Shown here one piece after another: positions 5,258 through 12,970 of a stretch of DNA of 13,780 nucleotides (positions within the stretch are counted from its first letter, which is position 1; the number at the start of each line of letters is the position of its first letter). The stretch is from Planctomycetota bacterium. Its GTDB lineage: Bacteria > Planctomycetota > Phycisphaerae > FEN-1346. The stretch lies in NCBI GenBank assembly GCA_026386995.1, contig JAPLMO010000314.1:1-13780 (forward strand). Reading direction: 5' to 3'. The notes below the pieces were generated by a model that made no database searches, had not been told where the DNA came from, and saw only the letters and a list, made by a program, of their open reading frames with translations. A program made the translations under genes and the position numbers.

Positions 5258-8083
5258 GTGAGAACGCCCGCCCTCGTGTTTGCGATCCTCACCTCGGCCG
5301 CCTGCGCCTCGGCCGCCCAGACGGTCCGCCTGCCGGTCACCAAGGACAACTCCATCGTCCTGGTGGATAAGGAGTGGCGCGACAACGCGGGCGGCCAGGG
5401 GCGCATCCGCATCAAGGGCAACCAGCACCTCGTGGCCATGATGTTCGATGTGGCGGCGATAAGGGGGCGGCTGGTTGAGTCGGCCGTGCTCGTCTGCCAA
5501 AAGGGCGATGCGGCCATCGACGGCCTGACGATCTCCACCATCCAGTGCGACTGGGACGAGATGAGGTCCAACTCGCTTTCGTCCGGCATGCAGGCCGCTG
5601 ACGGCTGGGGTTACCTCGGCGCGCGGTTCCCGGCCGTCTGCGGCGGCAACGCCTTCTCGCTCGTCTGCCAGGCCAGGAGCGAGGTGAAGGACGGCGCGTA
5701 CCGCTGGCCCGTGGCCCCCGACCTCGTGCACGCCCTGGCCACGGGCACGGCGTACGGCCTGGCGCTTCACGAATGGTCGGCCGATTACTCGCGCAACCCC
5801 ACCATCTATTCGCGCGAGCAGAAGGGCAAAGAGCCGTACCTGGAGGTCACGCTTTCCGACGTCGTCGAACCCGACCCCGAGCCGGCGACGGACCTGAAGA
5901 CCGAATACCGCAATAAGCACGACCTCGACTCTCAGCGCCTAGTGCTGCGCGCGCCGAAGAACGGCTTCGCTTACGAAGTGGTGGTCGAAGACGAACTGCG
6001 ACCGCGCAATACCAAGCCGCTGCCGCGCTGGAACACGCCGCTTGTGCGGCCGGGCGAAGTGCAGGTCATCCCCATCCGCGACGTTTTGAATAAACGGCCA
6101 TCGCCCTCTACCACGCGGCCAATATCTGTGACCACGGTCAATCGCCTGGGCAAACGCTCGGCGCCCGTCATCGGCCAGTGCCGGGATGGTGGATGGATTG
6201 TGTATGACTTTATGGCGTGGGACGAGTTGCCGCAGGCGGGCCGGCCGCCGCAAGGCTTGGCCGTCATTCCGCTGGAAGACAAGTACGACGCCGCCGGCAA
6301 CCCCGTCGGCGACCTGCCGCCGGACTACCAGGTGCGCAACGAGGTTTTCGACGGCCGGACGATTCGCCTGGCGGCCGCGCGCGGCGAGGTCGTGGGATTC
6401 CAGGCGCTCATAAAGCGCGGCCCCGAGCCCGCCGCGGGAGCGGCGGGATACAAAGTCCGCGTCGCGTGCGACCTGCCGGGCGTGCGGGTCGAAGTGTACC
6501 GCGCGGTGTATGTCCAGTGCGAGGGCGGGCGGCGGATACCCGACCCGCTCGTGCCGCTCGCCCCGACCGAAGAGATTGTGCTTTCGGCCGACGAGGCCAC
6601 GCCCGTCTGCGTTGACGTGTACGTGCCGTTTGATTTTGCGCCGCCCGAGGTCAAGGGCACGCTGAAACTCTCCGACGGCCGCACGCTGCCGATTCTCCTG
6701 GCGGTCCGCAACTTCGCCCTGCCGCGCGAGGCGTCGTTTGCGTGCGAGATGAACGCCTACGGCCTGCCCGATAAGACCAGCGAATTTTATCGCATCCAGC
6801 AGATCGCCTACGACCACCAGGTGCACGCCAACATCCTTGCGTACGGGCACAGTTCCACCGCGCCGGGGGCGAGGAAGTCCAATATCGACATGGTGCTCGA
6901 TACAACAGCGGGAATCGGGATTCGGGAATCGGGATTCGGGGTTGGGAAATCGGAATCTGGCGGGGCGAAGTCGTCTTCCCCGAATCCCGAGTCCCGAGTC
7001 CCAAATCCCGCCGTTGCCCCCCGCCGCATGGACGAGAAACGCTACAACGCCATCGCCCCCGGCGCCAGGCACGGCTTCTGGGACGACTTCGCCCAGGCCT
7101 TCGGGCCGTATTTGTCGGGGGCGTGCTTCAAGGGCGGCTGGCGCGGGCCGGTGGCCGCGCCGGGGTTCTACCTGACGTTCCACGAGAGTTGGCCGCTGAA
7201 GGTCCGCGAGTTTACGAGCGGCGACCCCGATGCCTACGAAGCCTTCAAGGCCAAGCCCGTGTATGCCGAAACGTTCGTTGCCGTGCTGCGGGACTTCATC
7301 GACCGCGCCGCCCGCGAGGGCTGGGGGCGCGCGGGATTCCAGGTGTACCTCAATAACAAAGGGTCGCTCGGCGACCAGAACAAGGCCCCGTGGATCCTCG
7401 ACGAGCCAACCAGTTACTGGGACTACCGCGCCCTGGCGTACTACGCCGACCTCGTGCGGCAGGCCAAGGGCGAAAAGTGCCCGGTCAACGTCCAATTTCG
7501 CATCGACATCTCGCGGCCGGAGTTCGACCGCGGGCAACTCTGGGGCAAGGCCGACCTGTGGGTCGTTGCCTCAAGCGCGTTCCGCGAGTATCACCGCCTC
7601 GTCGCCGACCAGATAGAGCGGACGGGCCTGAAGGTCTGGGTCTACGGAACCACCAACAAGGTCGAGGAGAGCAACCGGACCGTGCAGGCGTGGGTGCTGG
7701 ACGCCTACCGCGGCGGGGCGCGCGGCATAGTGCCGTGGCAGACGGTCAACAAGGACGGCTCGGCCATGACCAAGGCCGACCAACTCGGCCTTTTCATCTT
7801 TACGAAGGATGCCGACGGCAGACCTGTCATCCGCCACTCGATGCGCCTGGCCGCCTACCGGCGGGCGGAGCAGGACGTGGAGTACCTGGAACTTCTTCGG
7901 CGCAGACCGGGCGAGACGGACCACGGCATAAACCTCCTTGTCTCGCACTACGTCAACTTCAGCGGCGCCGTCCGCACCGCCTACGCCGAGGACGCCGGCA
8001 CGCCCGAGTACTCGAAGGTTACCCCGAAGTCGCTGCGCCAGTTGCGCGAGGTCGCGGCGATGATTCTTTCGAGGCCTGAATGA
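5258..8083 (+). CDS. Secreted DUF4091-like glycoside-hydrolase-type protein with CBM/DNRLRE-like N-terminus
   Basis: The start is GTG at 5258 with a strong GAGGAGG 5 nt upstream, 27 nt after the TPR stop. The 941-residue product opens with a signal peptide (cleavage near residue 20, ASA-AQ). Residues 22-200 are beta-rich with GGQGRIRIKGNQHLVAMMFD and a DWDEM/HEWSADY pattern, resembling DNRLRE/CBM96-type modules. Residues 200-310 look like a fibronectin-type linker. A beta-sandwich and barrel-like region follow, and the C-terminal run DGRPVIRHSMRLAAYRRAEQ (about 850-870), then DVEYLELL, matches the DUF4091 pattern of GH-like proteins. A polysaccharide-related role outside the cytoplasm is inferred; no catalytic acid pair can be assigned. 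Residues 549-587 are encoded by a palindromic element inserted in frame, making a Gly/Ser/Pro stretch unlike its surroundings. The stop overlaps the next start (ATGA). Confidence 0.82.
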   Translation: MRTPALVFAILTSAACASAAQTVRLPVTKDNSIVLVDKEWRDNAGGQGRIRIKGNQHLVAMMFDVAAIRGRLVESAVLVCQKGDAAIDGLTISTIQCDWDEMRSNSLSSGMQAADGWGYLGARFPAVCGGNAFSLVCQARSEVKDGAYRWPVAPDLVHALATGTAYGLALHEWSADYSRNPTIYSREQKGKEPYLEVTLSDVVEPDPEPATDLKTEYRNKHDLDSQRLVLRAPKNGFAYEVVVEDELRPRNTKPLPRWNTPLVRPGEVQVIPIRDVLNKRPSPSTTRPISVTTVNRLGKRSAPVIGQCRDGGWIVYDFMAWDELPQAGRPPQGLAVIPLEDKYDAAGNPVGDLPPDYQVRNEVFDGRTIRLAAARGEVVGFQALIKRGPEPAAGAAGYKVRVACDLPGVRVEVYRAVYVQCEGGRRIPDPLVPLAPTEEIVLSADEATPVCVDVYVPFDFAPPEVKGTLKLSDGRTLPILLAVRNFALPREASFACEMNAYGLPDKTSEFYRIQQIAYDHQVHANILAYGHSSTAPGARKSNIDMVLDTTAGIGIRESGFGVGKSESGGAKSSSPNPESRVPNPAVAPRRMDEKRYNAIAPGARHGFWDDFAQAFGPYLSGACFKGGWRGPVAAPGFYLTFHESWPLKVREFTSGDPDAYEAFKAKPVYAETFVAVLRDFIDRAAREGWGRAGFQVYLNNKGSLGDQNKAPWILDEPTSYWDYRALAYYADLVRQAKGEKCPVNVQFRIDISRPEFDRGQLWGKADLWVVASSAFREYHRLVADQIERTGLKVWVYGTTNKVEESNRTVQAWVLDAYRGGARGIVPWQTVNKDGSAMTKADQLGLFIFTKDADGRPVIRHSMRLAAYRRAEQDVEYLELLRRRPGETDHGINLLVSHYVNFSGAVRTAYAEDAGTPEYSKVTPKSLRQLREVAAMILSRPE
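6903..7016. repeat. Palindromic element inserted in frame in the DUF4091-like gene
   Basis: Arms of 39 nt (6903-6941 and 6978-7016) are inverted copies, mismatched at only a few positions, around a 36-nt loop. The left arm repeats GGGAATCGGGATTC-like units and the right arm mirrors them as CCCGAATCCCGAG. The total of 114 nt is exactly 38 codons, so the frame is kept. It encodes roughly AGIGIRESGFGVGKSE followed by PNPESRVPNP. Runs of this GGGAATCGGGATTCGGG type are, from memory, familiar as intergenic repeats; no copy elsewhere in the window confirms that. Confidence 0.8.
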
Positions 8084-9969
8084 CCTATCCCCCACAACTC
8101 GACGACACCGAGCGCACCGTCAGCGTGCCCTCTACGCGCTGGTGGCGGCGGCTGCTGGCGTTCGTCGGGCCGGCGTACATGGTCTCGGTCGGGTACATGG
8201 ACCCCGGCAACTGGGCGACCGACATCGCGGGCGGCTCGCAGTTCGGTTACACGCTCTTGTGGGTGCTGGTGCTGGCCAGTTTGACAGCGATCCTGCTCCA
8301 GACGCTCTCGGCGCGGCTGGGTCTCGTGACGGGCCACGACCTGGCGCAGGCCTGCCGCGATGAGTACCCGCCGGCGGTCCGCTACGTCCTTTTCGTGCTG
8401 ACCGAGATCGCCATCGTTGCCACCGACCTGGCCGAGGCGCTCGGGTCGGCCATCGGCCTGAACCTTCTGACGGGCATCCCGGTGCTGTGGGCGGTGGTCA
8501 TCACGGCGGGCGACGTGCTTCTCTTGCTGGTGATCCAGCGATTTGGCATCCGCAAGATGGAAGGCGTGATCGTCGCCCTGATCTCGGTCATCGGGGCGTG
8601 CTTCCTCGTGGAGATTTTCCTGAGCCGGCCCGAGTGGGGCGGCGTGCTGCGCGGCCTCAGGCCCGCGCCGATGTCGCCCGAGCAACTTTACATCGCCATC
8701 GGCATCCTCGGCGCCACCGTTATGCCGCACAACCTGTACCTGCACTCGTCGCTGGTGCAGAGCCGCGACGTGGCCCGCACCCGCGGGGGTGTTGCCCAGG
8801 CTTGCCGCTATAACCTCGTCGACTCGACCGTGGCGCTGGGTGGGGCGATGCTCGTGAACGCCGCCATCCTGATCGTTGCGGCGGCCGCGTTCTGGCGCCG
8901 CGGCATCGAGGTGACGGAACTTCAGCAGGCGCACGGCCTGCTTGAAGGGCTTCTCGGGTCGTCGCTGGCGCCGATCGCGTTCGCCGTCGCCCTCATCGCG
9001 GCGGGCCAGAGTTCGACCGTCACGGGGACGCTCGCCGGCCAGATCACGATGGAAGGTTTCTTGAGGTTCCGCATGCGCCCCTGGTTGCGGCGGCTGGCGA
9101 CGCGCCTCGTTGCGGTCGTGCCGGCGGTGGCCGTCATCGCGGCTGTCGGCGAGGGGGGCGTGTACCGCCTCCTGATCCTCAGCCAGGTGATCCTGAGCCT
9201 GCAACTGCCGTTCGCCGTCGTCCCGCTGATTAGATTCACGAGCAGCCGGCGCAAGATGGGGCCGTTTACAAGCCCCGGCTGGCTCCGGGCACTGGCATGG
9301 CTTGCGGCGGCGGCCATCGTGGGCCTGAACGGGTGGCTCCTCTACTACCAACTTGCCGAGTGGACGGCGGCCGCCGGGCCGTACGGGACGGCCCTGGCTG
9401 CGGCAGGGATTGCCGTGGCGGCGGGGTTGGGCGGGTTGCTGCTCTGGCTGGCGCTTCGGCGCGAGACGGCCGCCCAGGAGAAGGCGCCGGTCTCGGCCGA
9501 AAGGATAGTCGCGGCCGCCAAGAAGGCCCCCAAGCCGTTCCGCCGCATCGGCGTCGCCCTGGAGGCCCGCCCGACCGATGCCGACATACTGGCCGAGGCG
9601 ATCGACCTGGCGGCCGCGCACCACGCGGAACTCGTCCTGATGCACGTCGTCGAGGGCGTGGGCGGCCAGTGGTACGGCCCACAGACCGGCGACCTGGAGG
9701 GCCGCGCCGACGAGGAGTACCTTGCGGCTGTAGCCGAGCGCCTGCGGACGGAGTTGGCCGGCCGCACGGTCGCGGGCGTCCGGTACGTCGTCGGCTACGG
9801 CGACGTGCCGCGCGCCATCATCCGCCTCGTGCGCGAGCAAGGTGTGGATTTCCTCGTGATGGGCGGCCACGGGCACCGGCGGCTGGGCGACCTGCTGCAC
9901 GGCGAGACGATCCAGCGCGTGCGGCACGGACTGGAGATACCGGTCCTTGCGATCCGAGAGCGCACGTAG
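8080..9969 (+). CDS. Nramp-family divalent metal transporter fused to a UspA domain
   Basis: Residues about 20-425 are an Nramp (MntH-like) proton-coupled Mn2+/Fe2+ importer. DPGN in TM1 (D41, N44) and MPHN in TM6 (M215-N218) are the known metal-coordinating motifs and both are intact. About 12 membrane segments can be placed; the extra one at 436-458 would put the C-terminus in the cytoplasm. There, after a charged linker (461-485), a universal stress protein domain follows (RRIGVALEARPTDADILAEA near 488-507, LVLMHVVE at 518-525, VMGGHG at 593-598). The nucleotide-loop pattern G-2x-G-9x-G is present, but the following Ser/Thr is Glu608's neighbour (GET), so ATP binding is uncertain. The ATG overlaps the upstream stop by 4 nt, with GAGG about 6 nt before it. 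E. coli MntH is about 410 residues, so the UspA part is a true extension. It probably senses stress or nucleotide state and modulates transport. Confidence 0.92.
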   Translation: MTYPPQLDDTERTVSVPSTRWWRRLLAFVGPAYMVSVGYMDPGNWATDIAGGSQFGYTLLWVLVLASLTAILLQTLSARLGLVTGHDLAQACRDEYPPAVRYVLFVLTEIAIVATDLAEALGSAIGLNLLTGIPVLWAVVITAGDVLLLLVIQRFGIRKMEGVIVALISVIGACFLVEIFLSRPEWGGVLRGLRPAPMSPEQLYIAIGILGATVMPHNLYLHSSLVQSRDVARTRGGVAQACRYNLVDSTVALGGAMLVNAAILIVAAAAFWRRGIEVTELQQAHGLLEGLLGSSLAPIAFAVALIAAGQSSTVTGTLAGQITMEGFLRFRMRPWLRRLATRLVAVVPAVAVIAAVGEGGVYRLLILSQVILSLQLPFAVVPLIRFTSSRRKMGPFTSPGWLRALAWLAAAAIVGLNGWLLYYQLAEWTAAAGPYGTALAAAGIAVAAGLGGLLLWLALRRETAAQEKAPVSAERIVAAAKKAPKPFRRIGVALEARPTDADILAEAIDLAAAHHAELVLMHVVEGVGGQWYGPQTGDLEGRADEEYLAAVAERLRTELAGRTVAGVRYVVGYGDVPRAIIRLVREQGVDFLVMGGHGHRRLGDLLHGETIQRVRHGLEIPVLAIRERT

Positions 9970-9970
9970 G

Positions 9971-10131
9971 GTGGGTGCTGTGCACCGTACGTGTTTAGCG
10001 TGCCAGGCAAGAGTTGTCATTCTGAGCGAGCGAGAGCGAGCGAAGAATCTCGGCCGCCCGAACGGCGAGATTCTTCGGCCCCGTAAACGGGGCCTCAGAA
10101 TGACAGCGCTAAACACATACTGTGCACCCAC
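9971..10131. repeat. Nested palindromic element between the Nramp and MFS genes
   Basis: Three nested inverted pairs are seen. The outer pair is GTGGGTGC (9971-9978) with GCACCCAC (10124-10131), continued by GTACGTGTTTAGCG (9987-10000) with its near-complement (10107-10120, one mismatch). The middle pair is TGTCATTCTGA (10015-10025) with TCAGAATGACA (10095-10105). The inner pair is CGAAGAATCTCG (10041-10052) with CGAGATTCTTCG (10066-10077). It starts 2 nt after the Nramp stop. The layout suggests one palindromic element nested in another. It could cap the operon transcript. The following stretch to 10248 holds only the leader of the MFS gene. Confidence 0.8.
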
Positions 10132-10248
10132 CCCACATCTTGAATGAGGCACACCGCGCGGTTTTTCCTTTCACCTGCCGGCGTCGCACGTTAGATTACC
10201 CGTCAGCCGTCGAGCGGTTCCGGGCCATTTAATAGGAGGCATGAACCT

Positions 10249-11562
10249 ATGAGCATGCCGGGTCACATCCGTTTTCGCCTGAGCGTCATGATGTTCCTTG
10301 AGCTTGCCGTCTGGGGCGCATGGTTCAGCGTGGGGTTCAGTTACCTGACCAGCGGGTTCGGTTCCGGCAACGCCGCCCAACTGTTCGGCCTGTTCTGGCT
10401 GGCGTGTATCGTGTCGCCGTTCGTTGGCGGGCAGATCGCCGACCGCTGGTTCCCGACGCAGTATTTCCTGGCGATCGCGCACCTGGCGGGGGGCGTGCTT
10501 CTGCTGCTGATGGCCCGCGAGACCGATGTCACGACCATGTACGTCCTGATGGCCGCCTACGTGCTGCTGTACACGCCGACGCTGCCGCTGGTGAACTCGC
10601 TGGCGTTCCATCACCTGAAGGACCCGGACCGCGAGTTCGGCGGCATCCGGGTCTTCGGGACGCTGGGCTGGATCGCCGCGGGCGTGGGCCTGACGCTGTG
10701 GCGGCACCTGTGCGACCCGGCGTTCGCGGATGCGCTGGGCGGCTTCCGCCTGACGGGCGAGTGGTTCGGCAAGTTGTGGGAGTTATGGTGGGGGCCGACG
10801 GGCGCGTGCGTGAAGGGCGACCTGTTCCTCCTGGCCGGCGGATGCTCGCTCCTGTACGGCCTGTTCGCCTTGGCGCTGCCGAAGACGCCGCCCAGGAAGT
10901 CGGCCGAGAACCCGCTGGCGTTCCTCGGGGCGCTGAAGTTGCTGAAGGACCCGAGTTTCGCGGTGTTCCTGGCCATCGCGTTCGTGGTGACAACGGAACT
11001 CCAGTTCTACTTCATGCTCACGTACGACTTCTTCACCAAGTCACTCGGCATATCGGAGGCCAACACGCAGGCCGTGATGACGGTCGCCCAGTTGGCCGAG
11101 GTCGTGGCGATGTGGTGGCTCTTGCCGATCGCGATCAAAAAGATCGGCCTGAAGTGGACCCTGGCGCTGGGCGTCATAGCGTGGCCGCTAAGGTACGTCA
11201 TCTTCGCCATCGGCCAGCCGACGTGGCTGGTGGTGGCGGCCCTCGGGTTCCACGGGTTCGGCTACGCGTTCTTCTTTGTGGCCAGCCAGATTTATGTCAA
11301 CAACGCCGCCCACTCCGACATCCGGGCCTCGGCCCAGAGCCTGCTGACCCTGGTCACGCTGGGCGTGGGCATGTGGCTCGGCACGATGCTGACCGGATTC
11401 ATCAAGGGTTACTTTACGGTAGGCGAGGGGGCGGCGGCCGTAACCGACTGGACCGCCGTCTTCCTCGTGCCGTGCGCCCTGACGGCGGCCTGCGCGGTGG
11501 CGTACCTCGTGTTCTTCAAGCCGCCCGCGACTCAGTTGAAGGCCGGGGGGGAAGCGGTGTAG
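10249..11562 (+). CDS. MFS transporter, nucleoside:H+ symporter type
   Basis: The 437-residue, roughly 12-segment membrane protein matches the nucleoside:H+ symporter (NupG/XapB-like, PF03825) branch of the major facilitator superfamily. The evidence is MMFLELAVWGAWF at the N-terminus (14-26), the loop motif GGQIADRWF (60-68), GGIRVFGTLGWIAAG (131-145) and HGFGYAFFFVASQIYVNNA (335-353). It would import nucleosides or a related small solute with protons across the inner membrane; the planctomycete substrate is not known. AGGAGG (10234-10239) lies 9 nt before the ATG. A segment of about 40 residues (150-190) between TM5 and TM6 is rich in Trp and Gly. The palindromic element upstream separates it from the metal transporter, so it probably has its own promoter, but I cannot place a convincing one. 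Confidence 0.88.
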   Translation: MSMPGHIRFRLSVMMFLELAVWGAWFSVGFSYLTSGFGSGNAAQLFGLFWLACIVSPFVGGQIADRWFPTQYFLAIAHLAGGVLLLLMARETDVTTMYVLMAAYVLLYTPTLPLVNSLAFHHLKDPDREFGGIRVFGTLGWIAAGVGLTLWRHLCDPAFADALGGFRLTGEWFGKLWELWWGPTGACVKGDLFLLAGGCSLLYGLFALALPKTPPRKSAENPLAFLGALKLLKDPSFAVFLAIAFVVTTELQFYFMLTYDFFTKSLGISEANTQAVMTVAQLAEVVAMWWLLPIAIKKIGLKWTLALGVIAWPLRYVIFAIGQPTWLVVAALGFHGFGYAFFFVASQIYVNNAAHSDIRASAQSLLTLVTLGVGMWLGTMLTGFIKGYFTVGEGAAAVTDWTAVFLVPCALTAACAVAYLVFFKPPATQLKAGGEAV

Positions 11563-11583
11563 CGGGTATACGCAGGTGGGTGG

Positions 11584-11610
11584 CATGGTCACGCTGTTTG
11601 CGTGACCATG
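11584..11610. repeat. Perfect 11-bp stem hairpin after the MFS gene
   Basis: CATGGTCACGC (11584-11594) pairs fully with GCGTGACCATG (11600-11610) around TGTTT. It begins 22 nt after the MFS stop. Only TTGG follows, so it lacks a proper T tract; it may still stop or protect the transcript, or be a repeat-family member. Confidence 0.7.
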
Positions 11611-11621
11611 TTGGCCGGATT

Positions 11622-11679
11622 GTAGCGCGGGGGTTTATCCCCTGCGTGGTCCAACGCTGGGCACAAGGCCCCGCGCTAC
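11622..11679. repeat. Second palindrome, GTAGCGCGGGG arms
   Basis: GTAGCGCGGGG (11622-11632) is exactly complementary to CCCCGCGCTAC (11669-11679) across 36 nt. It stands 12 nt from the preceding hairpin. The rest of the gap to 11793 shows no gene. The two elements differ in sequence, so they are independent families. Confidence 0.65.
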
Positions 11680-11793
11680 GGCGGGCGCCCTAACGAGCAC
11701 TCGCCACGGCGGCCGCCCCGGCCGACCAAGGAACGGGCAGTGAGAAAATCGGCATTGTGATCCCCCGAAAACCTCGGAAACGGGACTAAGCCA

Positions 11794-12837
11794 ATGCTAA
11801 TCGAACAGTCCCGCTGGACCTATGCGGCAGATCATTTTCTGAGGCATAGTTATGATCCTGTTAGGCTTTTGCCGCAGTACGTGCTTGTACCATGGATGTG
11901 CATGCGGCGATCAGACGGCACGCTGCTTTGGGATCGGCGCATTCGCCGCGCCAACACGATTATGGGCATTCAGGATGGCGTTATCGTCGCATCCGAAGTA
12001 CGGTCTGATGGTCCTTGGACTCTCCATTTCGGATGCTATGGAATTGACCTGGAAACGGGTGACATGCTATGGGCGTCCCATCGCGATGGGTTATACGGGG
12101 CCATTGTCCGCGCCCTAGATTATCTGCCCGGCTTCACGAATGAACTGCGAGACACACCCCATGAAATCCGCGCCGGCGAGGTCATTTGTAAGAGCGGACG
12201 AGTACTTGATCTCAGGACAGGCCGGTTGTTGAGGCGTATGTCTCGTGATGCCCTGCCGCCGTACAGGGAGCGTACTGATCCCGCAACGCAGCTTTACAAT
12301 ACCAGACCTGATCGAATCATAACAACAGTCGTAGACAAGCGAGGCTGTCGTGTGAAGGGCGAGGCAGCACCAGTGCCCCCCGTTGCGGTTGCCGACGACC
12401 GCTTTGTCTCCTGTTGCCCACCCACGAGTGCTTGTGCTCCCACCAGTCGTAAGCACGGCGCGGACGACATCGTGCTTTACGGGACGGATAGCCGCGGGAT
12501 GTTGACGTGGGTCTTCCAACTTTCCGAAACAGGCTACCATTGCCAAACTAACTTTTACTCTTATCGGCTTGCCCGTCCGTTTGTGTACTTCGTCGTTTCT
12601 GAAGCCGAAGTGTACGTTCCGATCAATCCGGGCAAGCCTAGGTATGCCAGGTACAACCCCGCAAGGTGGCACATTCTCACGGTTGACGCGCGGACAGGAA
12701 AAATGATCCAAGACATTATCCTGGGTCAGTGCAATGAACAACCCGCCCGACTTGAGGATGTTGACGAAGGCGGAGCCTTATTCAGTCTCGATAACCGACG
12801 TCTTGTGTATTATGAACGGATTCCGACGGAAATGTGA
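11794..12837 (+). CDS. PQQ-like beta-propeller repeat protein of low GC
   Basis: The 347-residue product contains spaced blade motifs of the PQQ-like type: RSDGTLLWDRRI (39-50), DLETGDMLWASH (85-96), DLRTGRLL (139-146) and DARTGKMIQD (298-307). Such propellers act as binding scaffolds. No signal peptide, membrane segment or catalytic domain is visible, and the count of blades is low for a full 7- or 8-blade ring, so it may be divergent or shortened. Base use is unlike the neighbours: two hand-counted 60-base lines give 27 and 31 G+C, against 43 in a line of the TPR gene. Codons such as tta, ata and aac are common. The ATG at 11794 has only a weak TAAG upstream. Recent transfer is inferred from composition. 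Confidence is good that it is coding, modest on the family. Confidence 0.72.
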   Translation: MLIEQSRWTYAADHFLRHSYDPVRLLPQYVLVPWMCMRRSDGTLLWDRRIRRANTIMGIQDGVIVASEVRSDGPWTLHFGCYGIDLETGDMLWASHRDGLYGAIVRALDYLPGFTNELRDTPHEIRAGEVICKSGRVLDLRTGRLLRRMSRDALPPYRERTDPATQLYNTRPDRIITTVVDKRGCRVKGEAAPVPPVAVADDRFVSCCPPTSACAPTSRKHGADDIVLYGTDSRGMLTWVFQLSETGYHCQTNFYSYRLARPFVYFVVSEAEVYVPINPGKPRYARYNPARWHILTVDARTGKMIQDIILGQCNEQPARLEDVDEGGALFSLDNRRLVYYERIPTEM

Positions 12838-12838
12838 T

Positions 12839-12859
12839 GGTGTATAATTCGGGGACACC
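12839..12859. repeat. GGTGT...ACACC element after the PQQ-like gene
   Basis: GGTGT (12839-12843) pairs with ACACC (12855-12859) around ATAATTCGGGG. The core ATTCGGGGACACC resembles, from memory, a common intergenic repeat near IS200-like (REP-associated) transposases. No transposase is present here. Confidence 0.35.
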
Positions 12860-12913
12860 AATTTAGTGTGTTGCCCCCCGCTTCCTGGCGCGCCTCGAAA
12901 AGCAACTGTCGCT

Positions 12914-12967
12914 GCGGGTCGGGAGACCCGCCGCGCAAAGTGGCGTTGTGGCGGCCGGTGCGGCCGC
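12914..12967 (-). terminator. Two GC hairpins downstream of the SpoIIE-type phosphatase gene
   Basis: Reading the minus strand after the phosphatase stop, a 7-bp stem (GCGGCCG/CGGCCGC, 12967-12951) is followed by a second (GCGGGTC/GACCCGC, 12931-12914). A short TTTT in TTGCTTTTCG follows about 10 nt later. They are plausible terminators between the convergent genes, though the T run is not adjacent. Confidence 0.4.
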
Positions 12968-12970
12968 GTG

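Noticed and set aside
6083..6160. Lower-GC, Ser/Thr/Pro-rich stretch in the DUF4091-like gene as a second inserted repeat
   Set aside because: No inverted or direct repeat arms could be found, so it is treated as an ordinary linker.
4667..7537. Two long minus-strand frames (4667-5920 and 5939-7537)
   Set aside because: Both are complementary shadows of the TPR and DUF4091-like genes and have no family features.
7981..10152. 723-codon open frame on the minus strand, opposite the Nramp gene
   Set aside because: It is rich in Arg, Gln, His and Pro with no recognisable motif, while the plus-strand frame has intact DPGN and MPHN motifs; it is a by-product of high GC.
10241..10252. Tiny ATG-AAC-CTA-TGA frame before the MFS gene
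   Set aside because: It starts only 1 nt after AGGAGG, too close for initiation, and is probably chance.
12821..12848. TATAAT after the PQQ-like gene as a promoter
   Set aside because: The -35 match is poor, no plus-strand gene follows, and the TATAAT lies within the GGTGT/ACACC element.
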